A stretch of DNA of 64,000 nucleotides from Niabella beijingensis (GCF_020034665.1 NZ_JAIQDI010000001.1:1984001-2048000); one strand, 5' to 3'; shown: positions 42,608 through 52,448, numbered from the stretch's first letter. Notes: generated from the sequence alone by a model not told the origin. Numbers and translations: made by a program.

Positions 42608-43489
42608 TTACATTTCAAAATAAGAGTCGTTTTTAGGTTTTAACGGAATGTCTTTTTCTCCGATCATTTCCAATATATTTATTTCAATTGTTTGTGCCAG
42701 CGAAGTCATTGGAGTATCAACAGGAGTATTCTCAAAAGGATCCTGCATAATGATGGCCGTTTTTTCAATAACAATAAAAAGCGTAGGTATAAGAATGGTC
42801 ATCACTATCTCAACTGTAAGCTGCGAATCCTCCAGCCCAAAGGGTAGAATGGCAGCAAAAACATAGATCAACATATGGACTAACAGGCTGTAAGATCTAG
42901 GGAAAACAGTATTCTTTATACGTTCACATTTACCCATACTATCACAAAGCCTTGCAAGCGTTTCATTTAACTGCACCTGCTTGATATCTGTAATTACTCC
43001 TTCAGAGGCCAGCTGCTTAATAGTCTCAGAATGTTTATCCAGCAAAGCATTCGGTATGTTTACGGCCATAATCTGGTAAATGTTCAGATATGCTAAAACA
43101 GAAGGCGAAAATTCTTGCCTTCGCAGCGATTCTCCCAAAGCATAGGTCCAGACAATCTGCCTATCGGCAAACTCTTTAATTTGGTATAAGCGGCTTTCGG
43201 GTACAAACTGGATGAACTGTCTAAGCAAAGTTCTTGAATCATTGACGATAGCGCCCCAAACAGTCCTGGCCTCCCACCACCGTTCATAGGATTGTGCTGT
43301 TCTAAAAGCAAGCAATATGGAAACTGCGGTTCCAACCAAAGCAGGAACACTTAGGGGTAAGGATACTTTTTTGAATGTCGGCTGCATATCCAGCAATCCG
43401 ATAGATACTGCAAAAACACAGATCAAAATGAGCTGTGATTTGATTTCATTGACAAAGTACCAAATGGATATTTTTCGGTTCAATAACAT
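42608..43489 (-). CDS. Bestrophin-family membrane channel, copy 2
   Basis: 293 residues, the same length as copy 1 at 20664 and similar along its full length (MLLNRKISI start, SYERWWEAR, DRQI(V/I)W, DPFENTPVD, SYFEM end). It has hydrophobic segments at both ends. The retained full frame in both copies, beside a decayed neighbour, suggests selection. It lies between the broken methyltransferase and mgtC in metal module 2. Confidence 0.83.
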   Translation of the reverse strand: MLLNRKISIWYFVNEIKSQLILICVFAVSIGLLDMQPTFKKVSLPLSVPALVGTAVSILLAFRTAQSYERWWEARTVWGAIVNDSRTLLRQFIQFVPESRLYQIKEFADRQIVWTYALGESLRRQEFSPSVLAYLNIYQIMAVNIPNALLDKHSETIKQLASEGVITDIKQVQLNETLARLCDSMGKCERIKNTVFPRSYSLLVHMLIYVFAAILPFGLEDSQLTVEIVMTILIPTLFIVIEKTAIIMQDPFENTPVDTPMTSLAQTIEINILEMIGEKDIPLKPKNDSYFEM

Positions 43490-43521
43490 AAAGAATATTG
43501 GTATTTTATATTTTCATTTTT

Positions 43522-44065
43522 TTATACTGCTGGTGTCATTTCCAACACCCGGATTTTTTCGATGATGATAAACGCCCCGTTTTCGATAAGCCCATTGAAT
43601 ATCTTTTGACAACCTCGAGTCTATTAATGGGTCGCGCAAATTGAAGAACCAGTACCATTGTGACAACAGAGACTTGCTGTACAGGCACATCCTTAGTAAT
43701 ATCAACCATATTGAGTTCGATTTCTATACCAAGGGTTAAACTATCTAATTTTTCCCTGCATTTAACAATCATTTCTTCGGAATCATCTATTCCTACAAGG
43801 CTTACATTTTCAGGCATCAGTTTAGACATTTGTTTTAAGGTGGTTCCCGTGGGGCAGCCTATATCATATGCTTTTGTCTGTGGCTGCACATGGTTTTTAC
43901 TAATTCACTAACCATCTGTTGGATCTCCGCATAGAAGGGTACAGACCTACTAACCATGTCATCAAATACCAATGTGACTTTTCTGTCAAATGCGAAATCA
44001 AGAGTATTATCAACCTTTTTTTTAATTACATCATCCGATGAGTTGTTAATATTCTCGTGTTTCAT
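43522..44065 (-). pseudogene. Frameshifted, truncated SAM-methyltransferase gene, CmoA-like
   Basis: Three minus-strand frames combine into one protein. The first (MKHENINNSSDD, FAFDRKVTLVFDDMVSRSVPFY) runs to about 43890. The second (QPQTKAYDIGCPTGTTL, GIDDSEEMIVKCR, LVLQFARPINRLEVVK) runs to about 43605. The third (FNGLIENGAFIIIEKIRVLE) ends at TAA 43522. Each junction fits a single-base loss. The YDIGC and GIDDS motifs and the opening resemble CmoA-type enzymes, but the last ~80 residues are missing. Not functional as read. Confidence 0.8.
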
Positions 44066-44068
44066 TGT

Positions 44069-44674
44069 TTACCTATTTTTCTTATACATCAATTCGATAT
44101 TAACGTCCTTAAATCTGCTAAGCACCGACTTCCCATAATCGGTACAATAGCTGTGTGCCGTAAGTAAAGAGGTATTTACTTTATGCCATTCTTCCTCCGA
44201 ATATATTTTATCCAGAAATACTTCAAACTCTTTCCTGATAGCTTTTGCGTATCGAGGATAGGATGGTCTGGTAAAATGGTACAGGTCCGCATCACATAAA
44301 ACTTTTTCTATCATAGATATTGGGTGCTGCGGAAACTTTGTCGCCTCAATACAAGCCAATACTGAATTAATAAATTCAGTATTGGCATTATATTCCTCTA
44401 AATAATGTTGAGCCATCTTCTTGCTTTCTTCCTCGTGTCCAATGTATGCATTTACATATCCGCAGTCGTGAAACCAGGCGGCAACGATCAGTATATCCAT
44501 TTCGGATGTAGCCAAATCGCTGCCTTGCCCGATCTCCCAAGCTGCCTGAACAACCTCATAGGTATGGTTAAGGTTATGAAACACAAAGTTTGGTGCCAGG
44601 TTTTTTTTAAGAAAAACTGGAACATCTTTTTCTACAGACTTTATCAACGGACTCATAACTTCTCTCTTTTCCAA
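44069..44674 (-). CDS. HD-domain phosphohydrolase-like protein
   Basis: 201 residues, helical. The metal-binding set is visible: HNLNHTYEV (about 33), AAWFHDCGY (HD at about 69), HEEES (about 81) and CDADLYH (about 126). HD proteins hydrolyse nucleotides or signalling nucleotides. The substrate is unknown. It begins 2 bases after the czcB copy 2 stop and ends 3 bases before the broken methyltransferase gene, in metal module 2. Confidence 0.82.
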   Translation of the reverse strand: MEKREVMSPLIKSVEKDVPVFLKKNLAPNFVFHNLNHTYEVVQAAWEIGQGSDLATSEMDILIVAAWFHDCGYVNAYIGHEEESKKMAQHYLEEYNANTEFINSVLACIEATKFPQHPISMIEKVLCDADLYHFTRPSYPRYAKAIRKEFEVFLDKIYSEEEWHKVNTSLLTAHSYCTDYGKSVLSRFKDVNIELMYKKNR

Positions 44675-44676
44675 GA

Positions 44677-46017
44677 TTAATGTTCATGACCACCTGTGTT
44701 ACTAAGTTTGGCATTGATAAAGAATGCACCCTTAGTAACTATTTTTGCGTCTTTCGGGATTTCGGTCACAGGGGTGATCACGGTATATCCCAATTCAGAA
44801 ACTCCTTTGGCTACTTCTATCTTTTCAAAGTTCATGTTAGGCTCACTTTGTTTATTCTCAACGGCATGATCATGCTTTTCGCCCGGCTTATGAGCGTGAT
44901 CTTCTTCAGCCTTCTGGTCGTGGCTTTCTCCCTCTTTGTGCTCTTGACCTCCTTTTTCGTGACCAGCTTCCGGTTCTTTGTCCGTATGAACAAAGACATA
45001 GAACTTCCCATCGGCTTCTATAATAGCCTCATTTGGCACTGTGGACGCCATAACATTTTCTACACTCACCATCCCCGTAATGTTCATACCATCAATTAAT
45101 CCGGTCTTATTGCCTACTACTGTGCAGTGTACAGCAACCGTTTTGCTTTCGTTCTCAAAGGAGGATCCTATATTGAATACTTTAGCAGTATATGTTACCC
45201 GGGGATTATTGGTAATGGTAAAATTCACAATTTGTCCTACCTTCATGTAGGGCAGATCACGCTCGAACACCTGGAGATCAAGGTGGAGTAAGCTGTTGTC
45301 CACGATTTCAACTACAGGAGATGATACATCCACGTAACTACCAATCTTGGCAAGTTCATTGCTGATCGTGCCACTAACAGGACTTGTAACTACCAATGCA
45401 GCTCTTAGATTTTCTCGGCTTATACTCGATGGATTGATGCCCATTAGTTGTATCTGCTTTTTCAATGAAGACTTACGCGCCAATAAGGTGTTAAGATCCG
45501 CTGTAGCGGATTGGAGATTCCTCAAAGCCCCGGCGCTTCCCTGGTTAAGCTCTTGTTGGCGATTTAGTTCCTGCTGTGCCAGTGTGATCTTACTGTCAAT
45601 GGTGATATACTCTTCCTGCAACTGGACAAATTGTGGGTTTTCAATAGTAGCAATCATCTGACCTTTACGGACGTAATCGCCCAACTGTACGCGAAGACTT
45701 TTAACAACGCCGCCGTAAAGTGAAGTTGCATTTGCTTTCTTGTTGTTAGGCACCCTTAGCGCCCCGTTTGCCTTAACTGTAGCCGTAAGATTTTTGTTTT
45801 CGATGTTTCCGAGGGTTATTCCAACCGCTTTGATCTGTTCTTGAGTAAGTGACGCAATAGTGGATGACTCTTCCTCTCCATGCCCTTCTTCACCTTTGGC
45901 TTCGACCGTCTTTGTTTCCGCTGAAGCGTTAGCGCCTTCTCCTTTTGCCTCTTCACCACAGCTATATAAAGATGATACGAGGATAGCTGCAACTAATATT
46001 TTCCCTATAATTTTCAT
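44677..46017 (-). CDS. czcB: RND efflux periplasmic adaptor, CzcB-like lipoprotein, copy 2
   Basis: 446 residues. Lipobox LYSCGEE (Cys at about 20), a His/Glu-rich stretch after it, two lipoyl halves (RVQLGDYVRKGQMIATIENPQF and VTSPVSGTISNELAKIGSYV, split), a coiled hairpin (about 135-185) and a beta barrel. A distinctive His/Glu/Asp-rich insert at about 350-385 (HEKGGQEHKEGESHDQ) and HEH at the end suggest metal capture. Copy 1 lacks this insert. It lies 6 bases after the pump gene. Confidence 0.9.
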   Translation of the reverse strand: MKIIGKILVAAILVSSLYSCGEEAKGEGANASAETKTVEAKGEEGHGEEESSTIASLTQEQIKAVGITLGNIENKNLTATVKANGALRVPNNKKANATSLYGGVVKSLRVQLGDYVRKGQMIATIENPQFVQLQEEYITIDSKITLAQQELNRQQELNQGSAGALRNLQSATADLNTLLARKSSLKKQIQLMGINPSSISRENLRAALVVTSPVSGTISNELAKIGSYVDVSSPVVEIVDNSLLHLDLQVFERDLPYMKVGQIVNFTITNNPRVTYTAKVFNIGSSFENESKTVAVHCTVVGNKTGLIDGMNITGMVSVENVMASTVPNEAIIEADGKFYVFVHTDKEPEAGHEKGGQEHKEGESHDQKAEEDHAHKPGEKHDHAVENKQSEPNMNFEKIEVAKGVSELGYTVITPVTEIPKDAKIVTKGAFFINAKLSNTGGHEH

Positions 46018-46023
46018 TTTATC

Positions 46024-49000
46024 TTATTTGTTATTGAAGTAATTAAATTGAATTGCTGATTGATTGTACTGGTTCAATACATCCAGGTAGTTTTGACGGA
46101 TGCTAATAGCCTGGTTAAGAAACTGTCCCAGATCCGCAAAACTTATCTCTCCCGTTCTATAACTCAGGCTAGCCGCGCTGATAATTTCCTCTGACTGTTT
46201 TAATCCTGAAGTTTCATAGAAATTCAGCAGGGAATAGTTTTTTTCTATTTCAGCAATTGCGGATGCTCTTTGGGTCTGGAACAACTGTGTCTGGTAGGAA
46301 AGTGCCTTCCCCTGAACCTCTTTCTCAGCAACTGCAACCTTAACTTTATTCCTGTAGGCACCAGTCCCGAACAATGGAAACGATGCCATTACAGAAAATC
46401 CGGTAAAAGGGTCTTTAGCGCCCCATAAACGTTGACTGAAAAACCGTCCTGAAAACTCAGGTTTATTGGTGTTTTTTTGTACTTTAATATTGGAAGATGC
46501 AATATTTACATTCTGTTCCTGCAAAGCTAGCACCGGATGAGCCATGTTGCTTTCCAGCAATTCTACTGCTATTTTTTTAAGCGGTTCAGCGACAGGAAGC
46601 AGCCACTCATTTTGATTTAAAAGCATCATTAACTGTCGTTGCTGTACGGTCGCTTCCTTCTTGTTCTGTTCAAGGAAAGCCTGGAGCTCCTTAAGTTTTG
46701 CCTCTGCCGCTACCTGATCCAGCTTTGCTACATCTCCAGTCTTTACCCGAACTTCTGTAGTTTTGAACAGCATCGTGTAAATACTATCAAGACGTTGAAA
46801 GAGTGCTTGTTTATCCTGCAAATACCAAAGCTGATAATAGGCCGTGCGCACATCTCTTTTAATAACGGCGTTCAAAACATCCGTATTGAGTTCTGCGTAT
46901 TTCAGCTGTTCTTCGAAATAATTCTTCCGGGCCGAGTACAATCCCGGCCAGGCTATACCTTGTGAAACTCCAACTTTTAAAATACCGACTTTATCCGATG
47001 GGCGGAAATCCTCGTTTTCTGCGAATACGCCCGTTTTAGGAATGTCATTAGCCGTCTTTACATTTAGCGAAGCACTTTTGATTTGAGCTGTATTCACACC
47101 AAATTGTTGATTATTCGCTAACGCGGTCGCTAAAGCTTTGTCGATCGAAATTCGCTGTTGTTGCTGTGCATTAACAGATGAAAAACTTCCCAGGAAGAGT
47201 AAGATCACTACTGCCGTTGTTTTCATATTACCTTTTCCTTTGATTTTTAATTTTGAGTTGAAGATGATATACAGTAGCGGCAATACAAACAGTGTAAGAA
47301 ACGTCGCTGTGATCAATCCGCCAATCACAACTGTTGCCAGAGGCTTTTGAACTTCCGCGCCGGCACTGGTACTGATCGCCATTGGTAAAAAGCCTAAAGA
47401 TGCCACTGTTGCTGTCATCAATACGGGACGCAAACGGGTCATCGTACCTTCCTTGACTCGCTGAAAAACATCACCCATACCTTCTTTTTGTAACTGGTTA
47501 AACGTACCTATCAATACAATACCATTTAATACTGCCACACCAAACAGGGCGATAAATCCGATACCAGCACTGATACTGAAAGGCATTCCACGAAGCATCA
47601 ATGCGAAAACTCCGCCGATTGCACTCATAGGAATAGCCGTAAATATTAAAGTCGCCTGTTTGAAAGAATGGAAGGTAAAATACAGTAACATAAAAATGAG
47701 CAGCAAGGATACGGGAACCGCTATCATCAAACGGTCGCTGGCCTTCTTAAGATTTTCAAACTGCCCTCCGTAAGTGAAATAATATCCAGATGGAAGTTTT
47801 ATTTTTGCTGCCAACTGCTGCTGTATATCTTCCACAACACTTTGTACATCCCTGCCGGCAACATTAAATCCGATTACAATCCTACGTTTTCCCGCTTCAC
47901 GGCTTATTTGTGCAGGCCCCAATTTGTATTCAACATTTGCAATCTGTGATAAAGGTATCTGCACACCTGTATTGGTCGGGACCATCAGGTTGTTTACGTC
48001 ATCTATGCTACTTCTGTGTGCGCTGTCCAAACGAACTACCAAATCAAAACGCCTCTCATTTTCATACACTTGTCCGGAACTCTTACCGGCAAAAGCGGTA
48101 CTCACAACGTCATTTACGTCCTGTATTGTTAATCCATAATTGGCAATCCTGGTGCGGTCATATTCGACATTGATCTGTGGAAGCCCGCTAACCCGTTCAA
48201 CTTGAGGAGAGGTTGCTCCGGACACACTTTGAATAACTTCACTCACTTCCTTGGCGTATGAAGCGAGCGTATCAATATTCTCTCCGAAGATTTTTACCGC
48301 TACATCTTGTCTGATCCCGGTCATCAACTCATTAAAACGCATCTGGATGGGCTGGTTTTTTTCAAAGAATACGCCGGGTATAACTTCGAGTTTTTCCATG
48401 ATTGCATCTGCGAGTTCTGTGTAACTTCTTTTAGATTTCCATTCATCCTGTGGTTTAAGTACCACCATCAGGTCGGTAGCCTCGGGTGGCATTGGATCCG
48501 TAGGAACTTCGGCAGCCCCCGTTTTACCCACCACCATCTTGACTTCGTCAAATTGTTTGATAATTCGCGATGCTTGCATGGAGGTTTCAATACTTTGATT
48601 CAGCGAACTACCTTGTGGCAGGATACAGTGAAAAGCGTAGTCCCCCTCCTGTAATTGGGGTATGAACTCGCCGCCCATTCTGCTGAAGAAAAATACTGCA
48701 ATTGCAAAAATGCCAACAGTGACGCCTACTATAACATATTTAATTCTGATGGCCTTTTGTAACAAAGGTTGGTACCAACCCTGAAGCTTACTCATCATTT
48801 TATCACTGAATGTCCTTTTGTGGCTTGGTTTTTTTGATAAAAGCAGGGCACACATCATCGGAATGTACGTAAGGGATAATACCAAAGCCCCGAATATTGC
48901 GAAACCAACCGTCTGGGCCATAGGACGGAACATTTTTCCCTCAACACCAACCAAAGTAAGAATAGGAATATATACGATCAGGATGATAATTTCTCCAAAG

Positions 49001-50346
49001 GCGGCACTGGTACGTATTTTAGAGGCCGAAGTAAATACTTCTTTGTCCATTTCAGTCTGAGTGAGCCTGGCTGTCGACTTTCGCAGGCCAAGATGGTGCA
49101 TGGTTGCTTCAACAACAATAACTGCTCCATCGACGATAAGTCCAAAGTCAATAGCTCCTAAGCTCATCAAGTTAGCGCTCACGCCGAATACGTTCATCAT
49201 TCCCAGGGCAAACAGCATAGCAAGCGGAATGGCAGAAGCTACGATCAGTCCGGCGCGAAAATTTCCAAGGAACAATACCAGAACGAAAATTACTATCAAT
49301 GCCCCTTCTATTAGATTCTTTTCCACGGTGCTGATAGCACGACCAACAAGATCAGTCCGATCCAGATAAGGTTCGATAGTAACATCTTCAGGCAGCGACT
49401 TTTCGATAGTAGGCAGCTTTTCTTTAATACGCTTCACTACCTCATTACTATTTTCCCCTTTCAACATCATCACTACCCCACCTACAGCATCTACTTCACC
49501 GTTATACGTTAAGGCACCATACCTGACCGCACTACCAAATCTCACATTAGCCACATCACTTATATATATTGGTACAGCACCGGAATTTTTTACGACAATT
49601 CTCTTAACATCATCTAACGATGTTACCAAACCAATACCCCTGATAAAATAGGCATTTGGTTTTTTGTCGATGTATGCACCACCGGTATTCTGATTGTTCT
49701 TTTCAAGAGCGGTAAAGATATCTGGGATACTTACGCCCATTGCTCTCAATCTATCGGGATTTACGGCAACTTCGTACTGTTTCAATTGGCCACCAAAGCT
49801 GTTTACTTCAGCAATACCGGGTGTGCCGTATAGCTGTCTGGCTACAATCCAATCCTGCATAGTACGCAGATCCTTTGCATTGTATTTGTTTTCGCTTCCC
49901 TTTTTAGGGTGAATGATGTATTGGTAGACCTCACCCAGACCTGTACTTACAGGCGCCATCTCTGGGGTACCAATACCTTGGGGGATTTTATCGACAGCCT
50001 CTTTGAGTCGTTCATTAATGAGCTGTCTGGCAAAATATATATCGACACCCTCTTCAAAAACAACAGTTATCACGGAGAGACCAAAACGGGATATACTGCG
50101 GATTTCTTCAATTTTTGGAACATTCGCTATACTTTGCTCTATAGGGAACGTTACGAGTTGTTCTACTTCCTGGCCCGCTAATGTTGGGCAGGTGGTAAAT
50201 ATTTGTACCTGATTGTTGGTTATATCAGGAACGGCATCTATGGGTAATTTGGTGGCGCTCCACGCCCCCCATATAATAAGTACCAAAGTCATTAATCCAA
50301 TAATGATTTTGTTCTTTATACTGAATTTAATAATACGATCTAACAC
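46024..50346 (-). CDS. czcA: CzcA-type RND metal pump fused to a TolC/CzcC-type outer-membrane factor, copy 2
   Basis: 1440 residues. The RND part (~1-1030) has DFGLIVDGAVIVVEA (about 400), close to the Zn/Co/Cd group. At residue 1041 a Met begins a perfect signal-peptide-like stretch, MKTTAVVILLFLGS to NAQ, and the nucleotide sequence just upstream is AAAGGAAAAGG, a good ribosome-binding site. The outer-membrane factor follows to residue 1440. The outer-membrane part could therefore also be made alone by internal initiation, or be cut out by signal peptidase. It is similar to copy 1 along the RND part, weaker in the channel part. Confidence 0.92.
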   Translation of the reverse strand: MLDRIIKFSIKNKIIIGLMTLVLIIWGAWSATKLPIDAVPDITNNQVQIFTTCPTLAGQEVEQLVTFPIEQSIANVPKIEEIRSISRFGLSVITVVFEEGVDIYFARQLINERLKEAVDKIPQGIGTPEMAPVSTGLGEVYQYIIHPKKGSENKYNAKDLRTMQDWIVARQLYGTPGIAEVNSFGGQLKQYEVAVNPDRLRAMGVSIPDIFTALEKNNQNTGGAYIDKKPNAYFIRGIGLVTSLDDVKRIVVKNSGAVPIYISDVANVRFGSAVRYGALTYNGEVDAVGGVVMMLKGENSNEVVKRIKEKLPTIEKSLPEDVTIEPYLDRTDLVGRAISTVEKNLIEGALIVIFVLVLFLGNFRAGLIVASAIPLAMLFALGMMNVFGVSANLMSLGAIDFGLIVDGAVIVVEATMHHLGLRKSTARLTQTEMDKEVFTSASKIRTSAAFGEIIILIVYIPILTLVGVEGKMFRPMAQTVGFAIFGALVLSLTYIPMMCALLLSKKPSHKRTFSDKMMSKLQGWYQPLLQKAIRIKYVIVGVTVGIFAIAVFFFSRMGGEFIPQLQEGDYAFHCILPQGSSLNQSIETSMQASRIIKQFDEVKMVVGKTGAAEVPTDPMPPEATDLMVVLKPQDEWKSKRSYTELADAIMEKLEVIPGVFFEKNQPIQMRFNELMTGIRQDVAVKIFGENIDTLASYAKEVSEVIQSVSGATSPQVERVSGLPQINVEYDRTRIANYGLTIQDVNDVVSTAFAGKSSGQVYENERRFDLVVRLDSAHRSSIDDVNNLMVPTNTGVQIPLSQIANVEYKLGPAQISREAGKRRIVIGFNVAGRDVQSVVEDIQQQLAAKIKLPSGYYFTYGGQFENLKKASDRLMIAVPVSLLLIFMLLYFTFHSFKQATLIFTAIPMSAIGGVFALMLRGMPFSISAGIGFIALFGVAVLNGIVLIGTFNQLQKEGMGDVFQRVKEGTMTRLRPVLMTATVASLGFLPMAISTSAGAEVQKPLATVVIGGLITATFLTLFVLPLLYIIFNSKLKIKGKGNMKTTAVVILLFLGSFSSVNAQQQQRISIDKALATALANNQQFGVNTAQIKSASLNVKTANDIPKTGVFAENEDFRPSDKVGILKVGVSQGIAWPGLYSARKNYFEEQLKYAELNTDVLNAVIKRDVRTAYYQLWYLQDKQALFQRLDSIYTMLFKTTEVRVKTGDVAKLDQVAAEAKLKELQAFLEQNKKEATVQQRQLMMLLNQNEWLLPVAEPLKKIAVELLESNMAHPVLALQEQNVNIASSNIKVQKNTNKPEFSGRFFSQRLWGAKDPFTGFSVMASFPLFGTGAYRNKVKVAVAEKEVQGKALSYQTQLFQTQRASAIAEIEKNYSLLNFYETSGLKQSEEIISAASLSYRTGEISFADLGQFLNQAISIRQNYLDVLNQYNQSAIQFNYFNNK

Positions 50347-50480
50347 AATGTATCTGATTATTTAACGCTTAATAAAATATGTAATCTTCTTCTGGGGATA
50401 GAAAAAGCAGGAAATAGATGCGTGCTATGGAATATCATACGTATATTGTACGACACCTAATCAGCGCTAAAAAGCACTTT

Positions 50481-50523
50481 TGTCTCGTATGAAGTACACG
50501 AGGGTGTTTCATACGATGAGACA
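50481..50523. promoter_or_regulatory. Long hairpin between DUF6660-like gene and RND pump
   Basis: TGTCTCGTATGAA at 50481-50493 pairs with TTCATAC...GAGACA at 50508-50523 (three-base bulge), with a further ACAC/GTGT pair inside and a GAGG loop. It lies in the 191-base gap of metal module 2. It could be an operator, a processing site or an attenuator. Related CATACG words recur at about 50436-50452. Confidence 0.55.
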
Positions 50524-50537
50524 CGATCTAAAGAAAA

Positions 50538-50867
50538 TTAAGCGTTAAATCTCGGCGGCTGCCAGATATTGCCGAAGTAATTGGAAACAAACAAAAATTC
50601 TCCGATTACAATTTTTTTGGTTGTAAAGTCTTGTGAAGGGATACTAAATTCTGGTGAGAGAGCACTAAATGAGGTTATTGAAACGCTACAACAAGTACAT
50701 TGACAAAAGGGTGTACAATTGTCATCCTTGTCGTCATTATGACTATATTTCATTATTTGAGATACAGATTTTGCCTGTTCACAACTATTATCGATATCAC
50801 TACACGATACGCCAAAAAGCGTTGCGAGGTAAAATCCTAATGTTGCTATTGCTATTATCCATCTCAT
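50538..50867 (-). CDS. DUF6660-like secreted Cys-rich small protein, copy 2
   Basis: 109 residues: a signal peptide/lipobox-like region (GVSCSD, about 20), a polar stretch with CTPFCQCTCC (about 50), and a C-terminus of IWQPPRFNA. It matches the copy at 27997 in layout and motif, though the rest has diverged. It heads metal module 2. Cys-based metal binding in the envelope is inferred. Confidence 0.72.
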   Translation of the reverse strand: MRWIIAIATLGFYLATLFGVSCSDIDNSCEQAKSVSQIMKYSHNDDKDDNCTPFCQCTCCSVSITSFSALSPEFSIPSQDFTTKKIVIGEFLFVSNYFGNIWQPPRFNA

Positions 50868-51140
50868 CGGAACTGCAAAATTACGGATTAATTTTATACA
50901 AGAATTAAAATTATATATTTAATAGCAATGACTAGAGAATATAACGAACCCTGTGAAATTTTAATGCTTTCTTTGTAACAGAAAACAATCCCAAGCGTTA
51001 GGTATATTTTAATGTATAACATGCAATAGCTAGTATTTAGCCTTACTGGCAGTGTTAGACAAGTTTAAACTGATTGTACAGTTGTATACTCTCTTTAACT
51101 AATGTATATGATAGTCAATGCTTTTTTAACCACCCTCAGA

Positions 51141-52448
51141 TTATTCCACTTCTATAAACATCTCTTTGAAATTAATAGTAAATGATTTAAACCCTTGAAG
51201 AAGATCGATGCCTAAATTGCCATAGTAATTCTCGCTTTCACCAAGGGGCGTCGTTCTGACATTGATTTCAGGTAACATTACTTTATGACCAGCAACATCA
51301 ATCCTGAAATTTTTGAGCTTGTAAGCAGCAGCGGTGCTTACCATGCCCCCCACGCCGGCTGATTTCAGCTCATAAGGCGTTCCCTCCTTGACAATCATAT
51401 TTTTATACCTGGTAAAGAAAGGCTGGTACAACACCGAAGAAGAGGTACCGGTGTCGAAGCGAAAGGGGAGACGATCTTGTCCGACTGTAAAATTGACGAT
51501 GGGCATCGGGCCATCAAAAGCCAGATTGTACTCCTTATTTTTTACGGGATCGTTCATGATTTCAATAGTTCCACTTTGACGGATAATAATTTGCTCTAGC
51601 TGTGAAATGATGGGCTGACCTATAATTCCCTGTTGCTGGTAATCCTGCTGTTTAAAATACAGCATATCATCCGGTAATAATAGAAATACTGCATTGGTGA
51701 TCAATATTTTTCCTAAGAATAGGGTATCGGACACTGCAAGCGATGACTGAATTACCTGCCCGGAAATACCACTGGCCACATCAATGTTCACCGGGTAGAT
51801 TTCCATATGCATTTTCCGCGCGTTGCTTTCTGTAATCACAGATATATTCGCGCCAGTATCAAATATTAGATTACAGGTATCCTGTTCTCGTGTCATTGGT
51901 ACTTCAATGAGGCCGATTTTATCTTTTTGAAAAGGAACGATAGCCGGGTAGTTGATAGAAATTTGCTGAGCCGGCACACTGGCTATTGCTGTCCACAACG
52001 CTTTGGATCCCTCTAAATCCTCCCTTATGGCGCTATCTTTGAGTGCTGGATAGGAGTGAATCAAACTGTCGTAACAATTTGCCGCTTGTTGGTATTGATA
52101 CAGCTTACTATAATTATCGGCCTGAAGAAGGAGCAAGGCTCTTCGCACCGAATCCGTTGCGGCGGGGAAACGTTTATTGAACTGCTCAATCATTTCATTA
52201 GATGTCTCACAACGATTGAAAACATTGTCAATTACCGCCTGATAAAACAATTTTTTGTCGTCGGGTAAGCCGGATTTTACTCTATTAAACTGAGAACGCA
52301 GTTTAAAAAGATCCCTTTTGTGATATAATTGTTCAAGGTTCTGTTCAGCTTGTATATATTTGGGAAGTACAGTCTGTGCAGAACCAAGCAGATAGCAAAA
52401 TAAGATACACGAGGCAACGCATCGTTTGAATAAATAGGCTATCATCAC
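51141..52448 (-). CDS. Retropepsin-like aspartic protease, secreted
   Basis: 435 residues with a signal peptide ending GSAQ (about 24). A helical TPR-like region (about 30-150) precedes two aspartyl-protease-like halves: FDTGANIS (about 190) and FDTGTSSS (about 330), each followed by a hydrophobic-hydrophobic-Gly pattern (GIIGQPI, GNLGIDLL). Full set for a two-domain clan AA protease. It lies alone between metal module 2 and traJ, with no obvious partner; its place at the cargo edge is notable. Confidence 0.82.
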   Translation of the reverse strand: MMIAYLFKRCVASCILFCYLLGSAQTVLPKYIQAEQNLEQLYHKRDLFKLRSQFNRVKSGLPDDKKLFYQAVIDNVFNRCETSNEMIEQFNKRFPAATDSVRRALLLLQADNYSKLYQYQQAANCYDSLIHSYPALKDSAIREDLEGSKALWTAIASVPAQQISINYPAIVPFQKDKIGLIEVPMTREQDTCNLIFDTGANISVITESNARKMHMEIYPVNIDVASGISGQVIQSSLAVSDTLFLGKILITNAVFLLLPDDMLYFKQQDYQQQGIIGQPIISQLEQIIIRQSGTIEIMNDPVKNKEYNLAFDGPMPIVNFTVGQDRLPFRFDTGTSSSVLYQPFFTRYKNMIVKEGTPYELKSAGVGGMVSTAAAYKLKNFRIDVAGHKVMLPEINVRTTPLGESENYYGNLGIDLLQGFKSFTINFKEMFIEVE

